Source: CAG-411 sp045124315
GTDB lineage: Bacteria; Bacillota; Clostridia; Lachnospirales; Lachnospiraceae
Assembly (NCBI GenBank): GCA_045124315.1
Contig: JBGVLO010000134.1
Span: 1-12,151, forward strand
Reading direction: 5' to 3'
DNA length: 12,151 nt
Shown here: piece after piece, positions 1 through 7,559 of the stretch
Layout: each line of letters begins with the position of its first letter
Numbering within the stretch: position 1 is the stretch's first letter
Position numbers and translations under genes: made by a program
Notes under the pieces: generated by a model
Seen by the model: only the letters and a program-made list of their open reading frames with translations
The model's database searches: none
What the model was told of the DNA's origin: nothing

Positions 1-2000
1 GCATCATATTTTTTACCCGCCTTACTTGTCAGACCTTTTAACAAAATCTTTTTGCCAGCCAATAAAGTTGTAACCTGTTCATCAGAAAGGGCAACTCCCA
101 TAATTCTGCTTACATTCATACCACACTTATTTTTACAGTAAGCCCCAAATTTTCCTTTTACCACATCACCGCCACAGTTTGGACATTTACCAAGTGTTAT
201 CTGTTCCTTGGCAAACATTTTCTTATGCTCGTCACTGACTTCATGATAGGTATGTATAAGCTCCTCCACCATTTCCACGATGTCAGCCATAAAATCCTCT
301 CTCTCCATTTCTCCCTTTGCTACAAGGGTAAGCGCATTTTCCCAATCCGCAGTCAGTTTCGGGGATTTCACTACATCAGGAAGCACCGTAATTAACTTCA
401 TACCATCTTCTGTTGGTATCAGCTGCTTTTTCTCACGCTTCACAAAACCGTCTTTGACTAATTTTTCAATAATGTCTGCTCTGGTGGCAGGTGTGCCAAG
501 ACCTTTACGCGCTACATCATCATCCATATCCTCACTGCCGGCTCTTTCCATAGCCGATAACAAACTATCTTCTGTAAAATGTTTTGGTGGTGTGGTGTAA
601 TGCTCACTAATTTTTGTCTGCACTCCATCAAAAGTCATACCCTCACTAAGTTCAGGCAACTTCTTTTCTTCCTGTTCTGAAGAAGCAATTCTTTCTTCTG
701 TAGCCTTAAAAGATTTCTTAAAAGCTTCCTCAAAATCTTTCCATCCATTTTCCAAAACAGATTTGCCGGAAGTATAAAAAACATAACCGCCACAGGTAAG
801 TTCTGCCTTAACTGTTTCGTATAAGTGCTTTTCACCGGTGGCACATAATAATCTGTTTGCAACAAGAGATAAGATTTTTCTCTCCGTTTCCGGCAGTGCC
901 TTTAAATCCGCAAGGGCAATCTCCACCGTTGGAATAATTGCATGGTGGTCTGTTACTTTCTTACTGTTTAGTAACCTTTTTATATCCGGATTGAACATAA
1001 CCTGTGGAACAAATGTCATGGTATCAAAAATAGCTTTGATAACATTTTCAGCCGTATTTTCCATATCATCCGAAAGAAACTGACTGTCTGTTCTTGGGTA
1101 TGTAACCAGCTTCTTTTCATAAAGGCTTTGCGTGTACTCTAAAGTCTGCTTTGCGGTAAACCCAAATAGTCGGTTGGCATCTCTTTGGAGTGTAGTAAGA
1201 TCATAAAGCTTTGGTGGTGCAACTGCCTTTTCTTCCTTTACCACAGACGTAACAAGAGCCTGTCCGTTTAGACAAGCTCCTGAAATGTTATCTGCATCTG
1301 TTTTACTGTTAATTCTTTCTGTGGCTGCATCCACACCGCCACAAAGAATATGTGCCATAAAATACTGCTCTTTCTTAAAACTCATAATCTTACTTTCACG
1401 TTCTACAAGCATTGCAAGGGTAGGTGTCTGCACTCGTCCAACTTTTAAAACTTTCCCACCGTATAACACTGTAAAAAGTCTTGTACCGTTAATACCCACA
1501 AGCCAGTCCGCTTCCTGTCTGCAAAGTGCAGAATGATACAAATAATCGTAATCACTTCCCGGCTTTAAATTCTCAAAACCTTCTTTTATGGCACTTTCCT
1601 CCATAGAAGAAATCCACAAACGTTTCATAGGCTTGCTGCATCCTGCTTTTTCATATACTAAACGAAAAATAAGTTCTCCTTCCCTTCCGGCGTCGGTGGC
1701 ACATACCACTGTTTCTACTCTGCTGTCATGCAAAAGCTCATAAAGCACATCATACTGCTCTTTGGTATCTTTCTTGATTTCAAACTGCCACTGTTCCGGT
1801 TTTACAGGTAAACTGTCATATGTCCATTTCTTCCACTGTTCCCCATAACTTTCCGGTTGTGCAAGTTCAATTAAATGTCCTATGCACCAGCTTACCAAAT
1901 ATCCACTACCTTCAAAATATCCATCCTTTCTGTCAGTTGCTCCTAAAACTTCTGCTATACTTTTCGCCACACTTGGCTTTTCTGCAATTACTAACTGCAT
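1..2000 (-). CDS. topB: DNA topoisomerase III, type IA (3' end outside window)
   Basis: Type IA topoisomerase of the TopB/TraE-like ICE group; it relaxes or decatenates single-stranded regions and may help process transferred DNA. About 666 codons are present. The N-terminal Toprim domain starts MQLVIAEKPSVAKS and has the metal-binding motif DAGREGE at residues 103-109. The catalytic tyrosine is Y301 in TYPRTDS. The C-terminal part has a four-cysteine zinc-finger-like site (C606, C609, C622, C626). Related proteins are about 690-720 residues, so only a short tail is missing beyond base 1. The ATG at 2000 is chosen because the family N-terminus begins there and AGGAGG (2011-2016) lies 10 bases upstream, overlapping the stop codon of the methyltransferase gene. 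An ATG five bases upstream is out of frame. This is the last gene of the visible operon and is probably translationally coupled. The family assignment is very secure; a role in conjugation is inferred from context. Confidence 0.96.
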   Translation of the reverse strand, partial: MQLVIAEKPSVAKSIAEVLGATDRKDGYFEGSGYLVSWCIGHLIELAQPESYGEQWKKWTYDSLPVKPEQWQFEIKKDTKEQYDVLYELLHDSRVETVVCATDAGREGELIFRLVYEKAGCSKPMKRLWISSMEESAIKEGFENLKPGSDYDYLYHSALCRQEADWLVGINGTRLFTVLYGGKVLKVGRVQTPTLAMLVERESKIMSFKKEQYFMAHILCGGVDAATERINSKTDADNISGACLNGQALVTSVVKEEKAVAPPKLYDLTTLQRDANRLFGFTAKQTLEYTQSLYEKKLVTYPRTDSQFLSDDMENTAENVIKAIFDTMTFVPQVMFNPDIKRLLNSKKVTDHHAIIPTVEIALADLKALPETERKILSLVANRLLCATGEKHLYETVKAELTCGGYVFYTSGKSVLENGWKDFEEAFKKSFKATEERIASSEQEEKKLPELSEGMTFDGVQTKISEHYTTPPKHFTEDSLLSAMERAGSEDMDDDVARKGLGTPATRADIIEKLVKDGFVKREKKQLIPTEDGMKLITVLPDVVKSPKLTADWENALTLVAKGEMEREDFMADIVEMVEELIHTYHEVSDEHKKMFAKEQITLGKCPNCGGDVVKGKFGAYCKNKCGMNVSRIMGVALSDEQVTTLLAGKKILLKGLTSKAGKKYD

Positions 2001-2014
2001 AATTCATTTTCCTC

Positions 2015-2566
2015 CTAAAATTCAATATCTGATTCTACTTCATTGCCCCATACATCAAATCCTTCTGTTTTTCTTCTTGCAAACAGTTCAATTCTTGGTA
2101 CATCTCCCATCAATTTCATAATACGGTTATGTACCTCTTGTGGCTTCTTGCTGTGTTCCTCTATATGAGAAATCACAACCTGATGTATTCCGGCATCTGC
2201 ACGTTTCGGTCTGCCCTTTGTTCCCAAAAGGCAGATTTCTACATTGCTCCTTGTCCAATAACCCATTCCCCAAAATAGGGAATCTGCTTTCCTATTTTGT
2301 TTTACCCACACAAAGGCGGTAGTTTTGTATTCAAATCCCCATGCCTTTAAAACCTCAATTCCTTCTAACAGGCATGGAAAGGTTACCCAAAGAAATAAGG
2401 CACAGTCTTTATCTGCCAAATCGGCTACGGGAAGTGCCTTAATATCTTCAATATTCATGGTTGGATAGTGGCTTTCTGCACTCCGTCCCATGCCCTTCTT
2501 GGAATACACTTTATAATGCCAGGGCGGATCAGCATAAATCAAACCATATTTTTTCTGTTCTTTCAC
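2015..2566 (-). CDS. MT-A70 family adenine N6-methyltransferase
   Basis: Predicted S-adenosylmethionine-dependent N6-adenine methyltransferase of 183 residues. The catalytic DPPW motif is at residues 13-16 (YADPPWHY), followed by the ALFLWVTFP strand and a KPQEVHNRIMKL-type C-terminal segment typical of the MT-A70 family. Single-domain proteins of about 180-200 residues are normal for phage and ICE members, so it appears complete. The start is GTG at 2566, supported by GAGGAG (2575-2580) eight bases upstream, which lies within the last codons of the DUF4366 gene. Its stop overlaps the ribosome binding site of topB. It has no restriction partner in the window, so it is best read as a solitary methylase. 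Protection of transferred DNA from host restriction, or epigenetic control, is inference; the target sequence cannot be read from the protein. Confidence 0.93.
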   Translation of the reverse strand: MKEQKKYGLIYADPPWHYKVYSKKGMGRSAESHYPTMNIEDIKALPVADLADKDCALFLWVTFPCLLEGIEVLKAWGFEYKTTAFVWVKQNRKADSLFWGMGYWTRSNVEICLLGTKGRPKRADAGIHQVVISHIEEHSKKPQEVHNRIMKLMGDVPRIELFARRKTEGFDVWGNEVESDIEF

Positions 2567-2571
2567 TCTGC

Positions 2572-4188
2572 CTACTCCTCACTATCCTCTGTCTGGTCAA
2601 AGAAATCCTCCTCTGCATCTTCGTTTTCTTCTTCCTCTTCTTCGTATTCCTCGTCATCCTCTTCTTCATCTTCATCAAGGAAGTCCTCTTTTTTACGAAT
2701 AACTTTAAAATAATAAACTCCAATAATAACCACTGCTAGAATTCCAAGAATAATATAAGTTGTCATGGAATTTTCTTCCGTCATTTCTTTTTCCGAAACT
2801 TCTGTACCTTCCGGATTTTCTTCTGTACCATCTACCTGTGCTTTATCTTCTGCTCCTTCTGTCTTGTCACCTTCTACATTGTTATTATCCAAAGCACCTC
2901 CCGATACAGGAATAGCAGACTCTAACGCTGCGGAGTTCTTTGGAAGTGTTTCACTGTTTTCCGTTGTGGTATTTAACAAGTCATTTTCACTGATTTCAGT
3001 TAGGAAATAAACCATTTCCTCATCTCCATCTCTGTCGATAATCAGATAAAACACTTTTTCATTGGCAGTCTGAATGGTATAAAATTCCTTACCTTTTTCT
3101 TCATCTACCTCTGTATCACTATCCGACGTTTGTTTATCTGAACCACTACCCGCATTACTACTTACAATCTGATTCCCCTCACTATCTGTCTTTGTATGCT
3201 CTGTTACCTGTGCAGTAGCAGAAGAAGGATTAGTTGCTTCTGCATTAACCGGAAGCTGTTCTGCCGGGTTACTTTCGTTGCTATCTTCTGCTTCTGGATC
3301 AGTGTAGTATGGATTGGCAGTCTTATAGACTTCCGACATATTTCCGGCATTGTCCATTGCCTGAATGGTAAAATACTGATATCCTGCGTCAAACTGCTGT
3401 AAACGGATATTCAAAACGCCATTGGTAATCTCCGTAAATTCATACCCATTCACATAAATTGCCTTGATACCGGAAGCAGTATCGTGTGCCTGAATACTTA
3501 ACAGTCCATCACTGACCGCAGCATTTAAAGTGGGCTTGTCAAAATCAAAGCATTTCATATAACGGTTCTTCTCATAGGTCTTTCCATTGTGGTCTGTTAC
3601 AAGAACGTAAACGGTACTGTTTTCAGAAATTTCAATATACATATCTTCTGTAATGTCCGTCCAGCTACCATTTTGCCCTATTTTTGCCTGTACGGTCTTA
3701 ATGGTAAAATTCTCTGTCTTTGACACATCTTCTACTGAAATATGTACTTTTGCAGTTTCATTGTGCCAGCCTATTGGTGTGTTGATTGTGATTTTCACAT
3801 TGGGACTGACATAATCGCAAAGTGTATAGTCTTTTTTACACAGTTCACATTCCTCATTCTTGGAATATTGTGAACATTTTTCTTTGCAAGTACATTTCCG
3901 TTCTAAAATATCATTTCCAGATACCGTAGTATCTTCTGTGTCTTTCTTTACTTCTTCCGGAGTTTCCTCTGTGGTTTTTTCTTTATTTTCTTTTTTGTCA
4001 TTTTGGGTACTTTCTTCTGCACTTTCCTCTGTTTTGTTTTTTGCGTCACCTTCTGTACTTTTAATCTCATCTGCCTTAACAATTATTGTATTTCCATCAT
4101 TCGCCATAAATGCCCCTAGTGGCATACAAAACAAAACCGCTGATAATACCAGCGATAAAACAACTTTAATAGATAATTTTTTCTTCAT
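2572..4188 (-). CDS. DUF4366 (CD1107-type) membrane-anchored surface protein of the ICE
   Basis: A 538-residue protein of the DUF4366 family found in Tn1549-like transfer operons. Its biochemical role is unknown. The ATG at 4188 (MKKKLSIKVV) is preferred over upstream in-frame codons because it starts a typical signal peptide and has AAAGGAG about 10 bases upstream. Order of parts: hydrophobic signal segment to about residue 30; Glu/Lys/Thr-rich low-complexity linker; a six-cysteine cluster (C99, C101, C105, C114, C117, C124); two beta-sandwich-like segments with the motifs ITINTPIGWHN and AMDNAGNMSE, resembling Ig-like surface domains; a second Ser/Thr-rich linker; the DUF4366 core beginning FYTIQ at about residue 369 with FYLIIDRDGDEE; one membrane helix at about 476-497; and a very acidic cytoplasmic tail of about 40 residues. 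It would sit in the membrane with a large outside part, perhaps for cell contact or channel assembly (inference). It overlaps the DUF4315 gene by 23 bases. Confidence 0.9.
   Translation of the reverse strand: MKKKLSIKVVLSLVLSAVLFCMPLGAFMANDGNTIIVKADEIKSTEGDAKNKTEESAEESTQNDKKENKEKTTEETPEEVKKDTEDTTVSGNDILERKCTCKEKCSQYSKNEECELCKKDYTLCDYVSPNVKITINTPIGWHNETAKVHISVEDVSKTENFTIKTVQAKIGQNGSWTDITEDMYIEISENSTVYVLVTDHNGKTYEKNRYMKCFDFDKPTLNAAVSDGLLSIQAHDTASGIKAIYVNGYEFTEITNGVLNIRLQQFDAGYQYFTIQAMDNAGNMSEVYKTANPYYTDPEAEDSNESNPAEQLPVNAEATNPSSATAQVTEHTKTDSEGNQIVSSNAGSGSDKQTSDSDTEVDEEKGKEFYTIQTANEKVFYLIIDRDGDEEMVYFLTEISENDLLNTTTENSETLPKNSAALESAIPVSGGALDNNNVEGDKTEGAEDKAQVDGTEENPEGTEVSEKEMTEENSMTTYIILGILAVVIIGVYYFKVIRKKEDFLDEDEEEDDEEYEEEEEENEDAEEDFFDQTEDSEE
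2575..2580 (-). promoter_or_regulatory. Ribosome binding site deciding the GTG start of the MT-A70 gene
   Basis: GAGGAG on the minus strand lies eight bases upstream of the GTG at 2564-2566 and inside the final Glu-Glu codons of the upstream gene. No in-frame ATG gives the complete DPPW domain, so this site supports the GTG start and suggests coupling to the upstream gene. Confidence 0.7.
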
Positions 4189-4420
4189 TTGATAAAGTCT
4201 CCTTTTCTCTTTGTGCCAATAAACGTGCAATCTCGTCCTCACTGAGCTTGTTAAGTAATTGCAGTTTCTCAGACGAGATTTTATATTTCTTTATAATTTT
4301 CATGGCTTCGGCATCCTCCGCCATCTGTTTTTGTTCTGCCAAGTCCTTCTCTTTTGCCTGTAACTGTGCAATCTGCTGTCGGACTTTTGTCAGTTCTCTT
4401 TCAATTCTCTCTTTTGTCAT
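4166..4420 (-). CDS. DUF4315 family small coiled-coil protein
   Basis: An 84-residue protein (MTKERIERELTKVRQQIAQL...) that is almost wholly charged and helical, with a predicted coiled coil over roughly residues 1-40 and a helical IIKKYKISSEKLQLLNKL segment after it. This matches the DUF4315 family, a constant neighbour of the NlpC/P60 and DUF4366 genes in Tn1549-like ICEs; no function is established. The ATG at 4420 has an upstream purine stretch (GAGGAAGTGAGG). The gene starts 16 bases after the stop of the M23/NlpC gene, and its end overlaps the DUF4366 start, so it is within the coupled operon. It has no signal peptide or membrane helix and is presumably cytoplasmic. Confidence 0.87.
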   Translation of the reverse strand: MTKERIERELTKVRQQIAQLQAKEKDLAEQKQMAEDAEAMKIIKKYKISSEKLQLLNKLSEDEIARLLAQREKETLSNEEKIIY

Positions 4421-4436
4421 AAATCCTCACTTCCTC

Positions 4437-7400
4437 TTAATTTAATCTGCCAAAACTGTAAAAATGGCTCTGCCAGTATGGAGAATTGATAGAAGCATAG
4501 CTGATTGGATCTCCACAATGTATCATGACCCCATCTCCACAATAAATCCCTACATGGCTGACCGCTCCTGCTGAATTATAAGTACCGGTGAAAAAGATAA
4601 TATCTCCCGCTTTTGCTTCACTTGCAGATACCGGAGTACACTGGTCATAAATTCCCTGTGCTGTGGTTCGTGGCAGATTGTGTACGCCACTGTTTGTAAA
4701 TACCCAGCACACAAATCCGGAACAGTCAAAACTTGTGGAAGGACTAGAGCCACCCCATACATAAGGGTATCCCAGATATTTTGCTGCTTCTTCCATCAAA
4801 GTCTGTACGGTAGCATCATCATAAGAATTCGGTGGTATCACATTTCCTCCATTTCCACCACCTGTTGTACCTCCGCCTGTATTTTCTCCATAAAGAGTTT
4901 TGGTTCCAACATCAAAATAAAATAACGGGTTGTAATATTCCCCGTTATATAAACATTCGATATGTAAATGACTTCCGCTACTGCTTCCCGTATTTCCGGT
5001 AGTTCCGATTACGGTTCCTTTGGTAACTTCCTGTCCGGCACTGACACTAAGGCTGTCCATATGGGCATACTTTGTGGTATATCCATCCTTTTCAATCACC
5101 ACATAATTTCCATAGTAACTGTCATAGGTTGCTGTTGTAACGGTTCCATCATGGGCTGCATAAACCTTTGTACCTGTCGGCACTGCAATATCCACGCCCC
5201 GGTGCAGTTCCTCATTTCCGGTATTAGGATTTTTCCGATAGCCATAATAGCTGCTGATATAGTTGTACCAATATAAATCCAGTGGGGAAGCAAACTGCTG
5301 AAGAAGTCCGCCTGTTTCTGAATACATGGCAAAGACTTCTTTCTGCTCTGTATTCATTCGTTCTGCCACTATGGTTTCCAATGGTTTTACCGTAAGCACC
5401 ACACGCAGAACACTGACTTCATATTCCTCCTCTGTCATGACCGGATTTCCATTTTCATCATACAATGGATTGCCTTCTTCATCGGTTGCCTGGACCTGTC
5501 TTGTCCTTGTTTCCGTTTCCGGTGTGATAGTCAGCGTATACATTTCCTCAAAAAGTTCCTGTACTTCATTTTCTACTTCACTGGCAGTAAACTCGGTATA
5601 AACTGCTGATAAATAACTAATCAGTGTAAACGGATTGTGTCCAATTGCTCCAAGATTATAGGAATACTCATCATATCCCGGATAATCGGTTTCAATGTTA
5701 TCAATCTCATTCTGCAAATCTAGCTCCAGACGGGTAAACTGCAAATCAGCCGCATCTATTTCTTTTGGCTCACTCATATAACTTGCAGCCATAATAGTAG
5801 ACTGGGTACCTGCAAACATAGCACCACAAGATGACACCATGGTCATAATCATAATCAAAATCAGGACAATCACACCTACAGTTACAAGAACACCAGCATG
5901 GTTTCTTGCTATCATAAGTAACTTCCTTGCTATCTTCGTAGCAGTGTTCACTGTTTTTGCAACTGCCTGTCTTGCACTTTTCGTGGCTGCTCCATTCCGC
6001 TTTGCCTTCATATATTCCCTTTTAATTCGTTGCTTTTGCAAACGTTTCTGTAAGGCTTTCTTTTTCATCTGGGGATTTTCTTCTAAAAACTTCTGATATT
6101 GAAAATTTACCTCTTTTTGAAACTGTTTCTTTTCCAACTTTGCTACCTTTGCCCGCTGTCTTTGTGCTTTTCCCTTGTACTGCCTTTTGACAAAACCGTA
6201 AAAATCCTCAACTTTTTGTTCTGTCTTATGAGCTGCTTCCACCGCAGAATTTTCCTTCTCATTCTCAGCAATCTTTCCATGCACAAAGTTTTTCCCTTCA
6301 TTCTCTAACCTTTTCATGGCAGACTTAGGGAAGCTATCCAGTTTGAAAGTTTTCTCTTTTTCTATGGGAACTACCACATATCTTCCACGTCCGGTTTCTT
6401 CATCGTATACACGCTGCAAAGTGTATTCTTTTTTCTTTGGAAGTTTTGCTCTTGCTTTCTCAGTTTTTTCCCCGGCTTTCTGTGCCTGTTTCCTTTTCTT
6501 TTGCAGTTTTTTACTTTCCACAAATGACGAATCTTCATTTTCTGTAAAAGTAGTATCTTTGGTCTGAAACTCTCCAAAGTCTCTCCCTTTACTTTCTTGT
6601 TGCTTACTTTGATGCTCCTTTTTTATCCGCTTTCTATGATATTTTTTCTTTTTAGCTGACTGCCTGTAAGTATCTCTTTGATGATAGTCCTCCGTAAAAC
6701 TCTGCTTTGGTTTTGTTTTCTCATACTGTCCGGTAAAATTTTGTTTTTGCTCTATGTTCTCCTGTTGCTCCGTAAAATCCTGCTCTGAAAAGACATTTTC
6801 ATTTTTGATAAAATCAAGCGTTTCTTTCTTTGCTGGTTCTGTATCTGACTTCTGGACATTTTGTCCAAAAGTCTTTTGATACATTTTTCTTGCACGAGTT
6901 TTTGATGCTCTATTTGTTTGAGCTTTTGCTATGGGCTTTGGTTGTTCTGAAAAAACATTCTTATTCTTGATAAAATCAGATGTGCTCTTCTTTTCCGGTT
7001 CTACACCCAACTTCTGGACATTTTGTCCAAAAGTGTCTTGATACCCTTTCTTGGATTGATTTTTTGCTACTGTGCTTGTTTGAGCTTTCGCTACAGACTT
7101 TGGTTGTTCCAAAAAAGAGTTCTCATTCTGAATAAAATTAAAAGTTTCTCCCTTTCCCGCTTCTGCATCTGACTTCTGGACATTTTGTCCAAAAGTGTCT
7201 TCATATGCTTTTGGGGATTGATTTTTTGATATTCTTCCTGTCTGAGTTTCTACTACTTCTTTTGCCTGTTCCGAAAAAGTATTCTCATTCCTAATAAAAT
7301 CAAATGTTTCTCCCTTTCCCGGTTCTACATCTGACTTCTGGACATTTTGTCCAAAAGTGTCTTGATACGCTTTCTTTGCATGGGATTTTGATAGGTTTTT

Positions 7401-7559
7401 GCCTTGCTCAAACTCCTGTCTTGCCTTTTGTGCATTACCAGCTCTCGACTGAAAAACCACATTGCCACCTTTTTGAAAACCGCTATTCTCTTTCTTATGA
7501 AAGTCTGCAACTTCCGGTTTCTGAAAGGTATTTCTCTGCTTTCTCTTTTTCTCTGCCAT
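4437..7559 (-). CDS. ICE transfer-channel cell-wall hydrolase with M23 and NlpC/P60 domains
   Basis: A 1040-residue protein, probably the VirB1-like wall-opening component of the conjugation channel. Residues 1 to about 550 are Lys/Glu/Gln-rich, likely disordered or coiled, with four 54-residue repeats (from residue 64) carrying FGQNVQK, then short FT(E/G)-type repeats. One membrane helix lies at about 556-580 after a basic segment, predicting a cytoplasmic N-terminus and an outside C-terminus. The outer part has an M23 endopeptidase domain with the zinc motifs HRGVD (H786, D790) and HLH (H864, H866). After a Gly/Thr linker comes an NlpC/P60 domain with C946 (DCSGF), H1002 (SHVGIY) and H1014. 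All expected catalytic residues are visible in both domains. The ATG at 7559 shares one base with the virB4 stop (TGATG), indicating coupled translation. Relatives in Tn1549-like elements often have the NlpC/P60 domain; the M23 pairing and the long cytoplasmic repeats are the distinctive parts. Confidence 0.93.
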   Translation of the reverse strand: MAEKKRKQRNTFQKPEVADFHKKENSGFQKGGNVVFQSRAGNAQKARQEFEQGKNLSKSHAKKAYQDTFGQNVQKSDVEPGKGETFDFIRNENTFSEQAKEVVETQTGRISKNQSPKAYEDTFGQNVQKSDAEAGKGETFNFIQNENSFLEQPKSVAKAQTSTVAKNQSKKGYQDTFGQNVQKLGVEPEKKSTSDFIKNKNVFSEQPKPIAKAQTNRASKTRARKMYQKTFGQNVQKSDTEPAKKETLDFIKNENVFSEQDFTEQQENIEQKQNFTGQYEKTKPKQSFTEDYHQRDTYRQSAKKKKYHRKRIKKEHQSKQQESKGRDFGEFQTKDTTFTENEDSSFVESKKLQKKRKQAQKAGEKTEKARAKLPKKKEYTLQRVYDEETGRGRYVVVPIEKEKTFKLDSFPKSAMKRLENEGKNFVHGKIAENEKENSAVEAAHKTEQKVEDFYGFVKRQYKGKAQRQRAKVAKLEKKQFQKEVNFQYQKFLEENPQMKKKALQKRLQKQRIKREYMKAKRNGAATKSARQAVAKTVNTATKIARKLLMIARNHAGVLVTVGVIVLILIMIMTMVSSCGAMFAGTQSTIMAASYMSEPKEIDAADLQFTRLELDLQNEIDNIETDYPGYDEYSYNLGAIGHNPFTLISYLSAVYTEFTASEVENEVQELFEEMYTLTITPETETRTRQVQATDEEGNPLYDENGNPVMTEEEYEVSVLRVVLTVKPLETIVAERMNTEQKEVFAMYSETGGLLQQFASPLDLYWYNYISSYYGYRKNPNTGNEELHRGVDIAVPTGTKVYAAHDGTVTTATYDSYYGNYVVIEKDGYTTKYAHMDSLSVSAGQEVTKGTVIGTTGNTGSSSGSHLHIECLYNGEYYNPLFYFDVGTKTLYGENTGGGTTGGGNGGNVIPPNSYDDATVQTLMEEAAKYLGYPYVWGGSSPSTSFDCSGFVCWVFTNSGVHNLPRTTAQGIYDQCTPVSASEAKAGDIIFFTGTYNSAGAVSHVGIYCGDGVMIHCGDPISYASINSPYWQSHFYSFGRLN
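6684..6776 (-). repeat. Short 39-bp repeats following the 162-bp array
   Basis: Just after the large repeats the protein reads FTEQQENIEQKQN, FTGQYEKTKPKQS and then FTEDY, a 13-residue unit given twice and a partial third time. The matching plus-strand block CCGTAAAA or CGGTAAAA recurs at 39-base intervals. This is a second, shorter repeat scale in the same cytoplasmic region. Confidence 0.6.
6780..7370 (-). repeat. Four tandem 162-bp in-frame repeats in the hydrolase gene
   Basis: Three full copies and one partial copy of a 54-codon unit encode residues 64-117, 118-171, 172-225 and 226 to about 260. Each unit begins Y(Q/E)xTFGQNVQK and ends near (F/S)xEQ plus a variable Lys/Gln-rich tail. 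The period is exactly 162 bases, measured from a shared 25-base block at 7334-7358, 7172-7196, 7010-7034 and 6848-6872. Units 1-2 are the most alike; units 3-4 have drifted more (for example LGVEPEKKST in unit 3). The exact spacing means unit number could change by slippage or recombination without breaking the frame. Confidence 0.93.

Noticed and set aside
2590..2690. Long polypurine/polypyrimidine tract as a structural DNA element
   Set aside because: It is fully explained by Glu/Asp codons of the acidic tail; I see no mirror symmetry or exact repeat beyond that.
2468..2713. Plus-strand Ser-rich open frame
   Set aside because: It is the antisense shadow of the Glu/Asp-rich tail of the DUF4366 gene; it has no ribosome site and low-complexity content only.
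4189..4242. Longer start for the DUF4366 protein
   Set aside because: The extra 18 residues precede a clear signal peptide and overlap DUF4315 further; the ATG at 4188 has the proper ribosome site.
6780..7370. CRISPR-like array from regularly spaced identical blocks
   Set aside because: Spacing is 162 bases, the whole unit including the spacer is repeated, and it is in frame within a protein gene.
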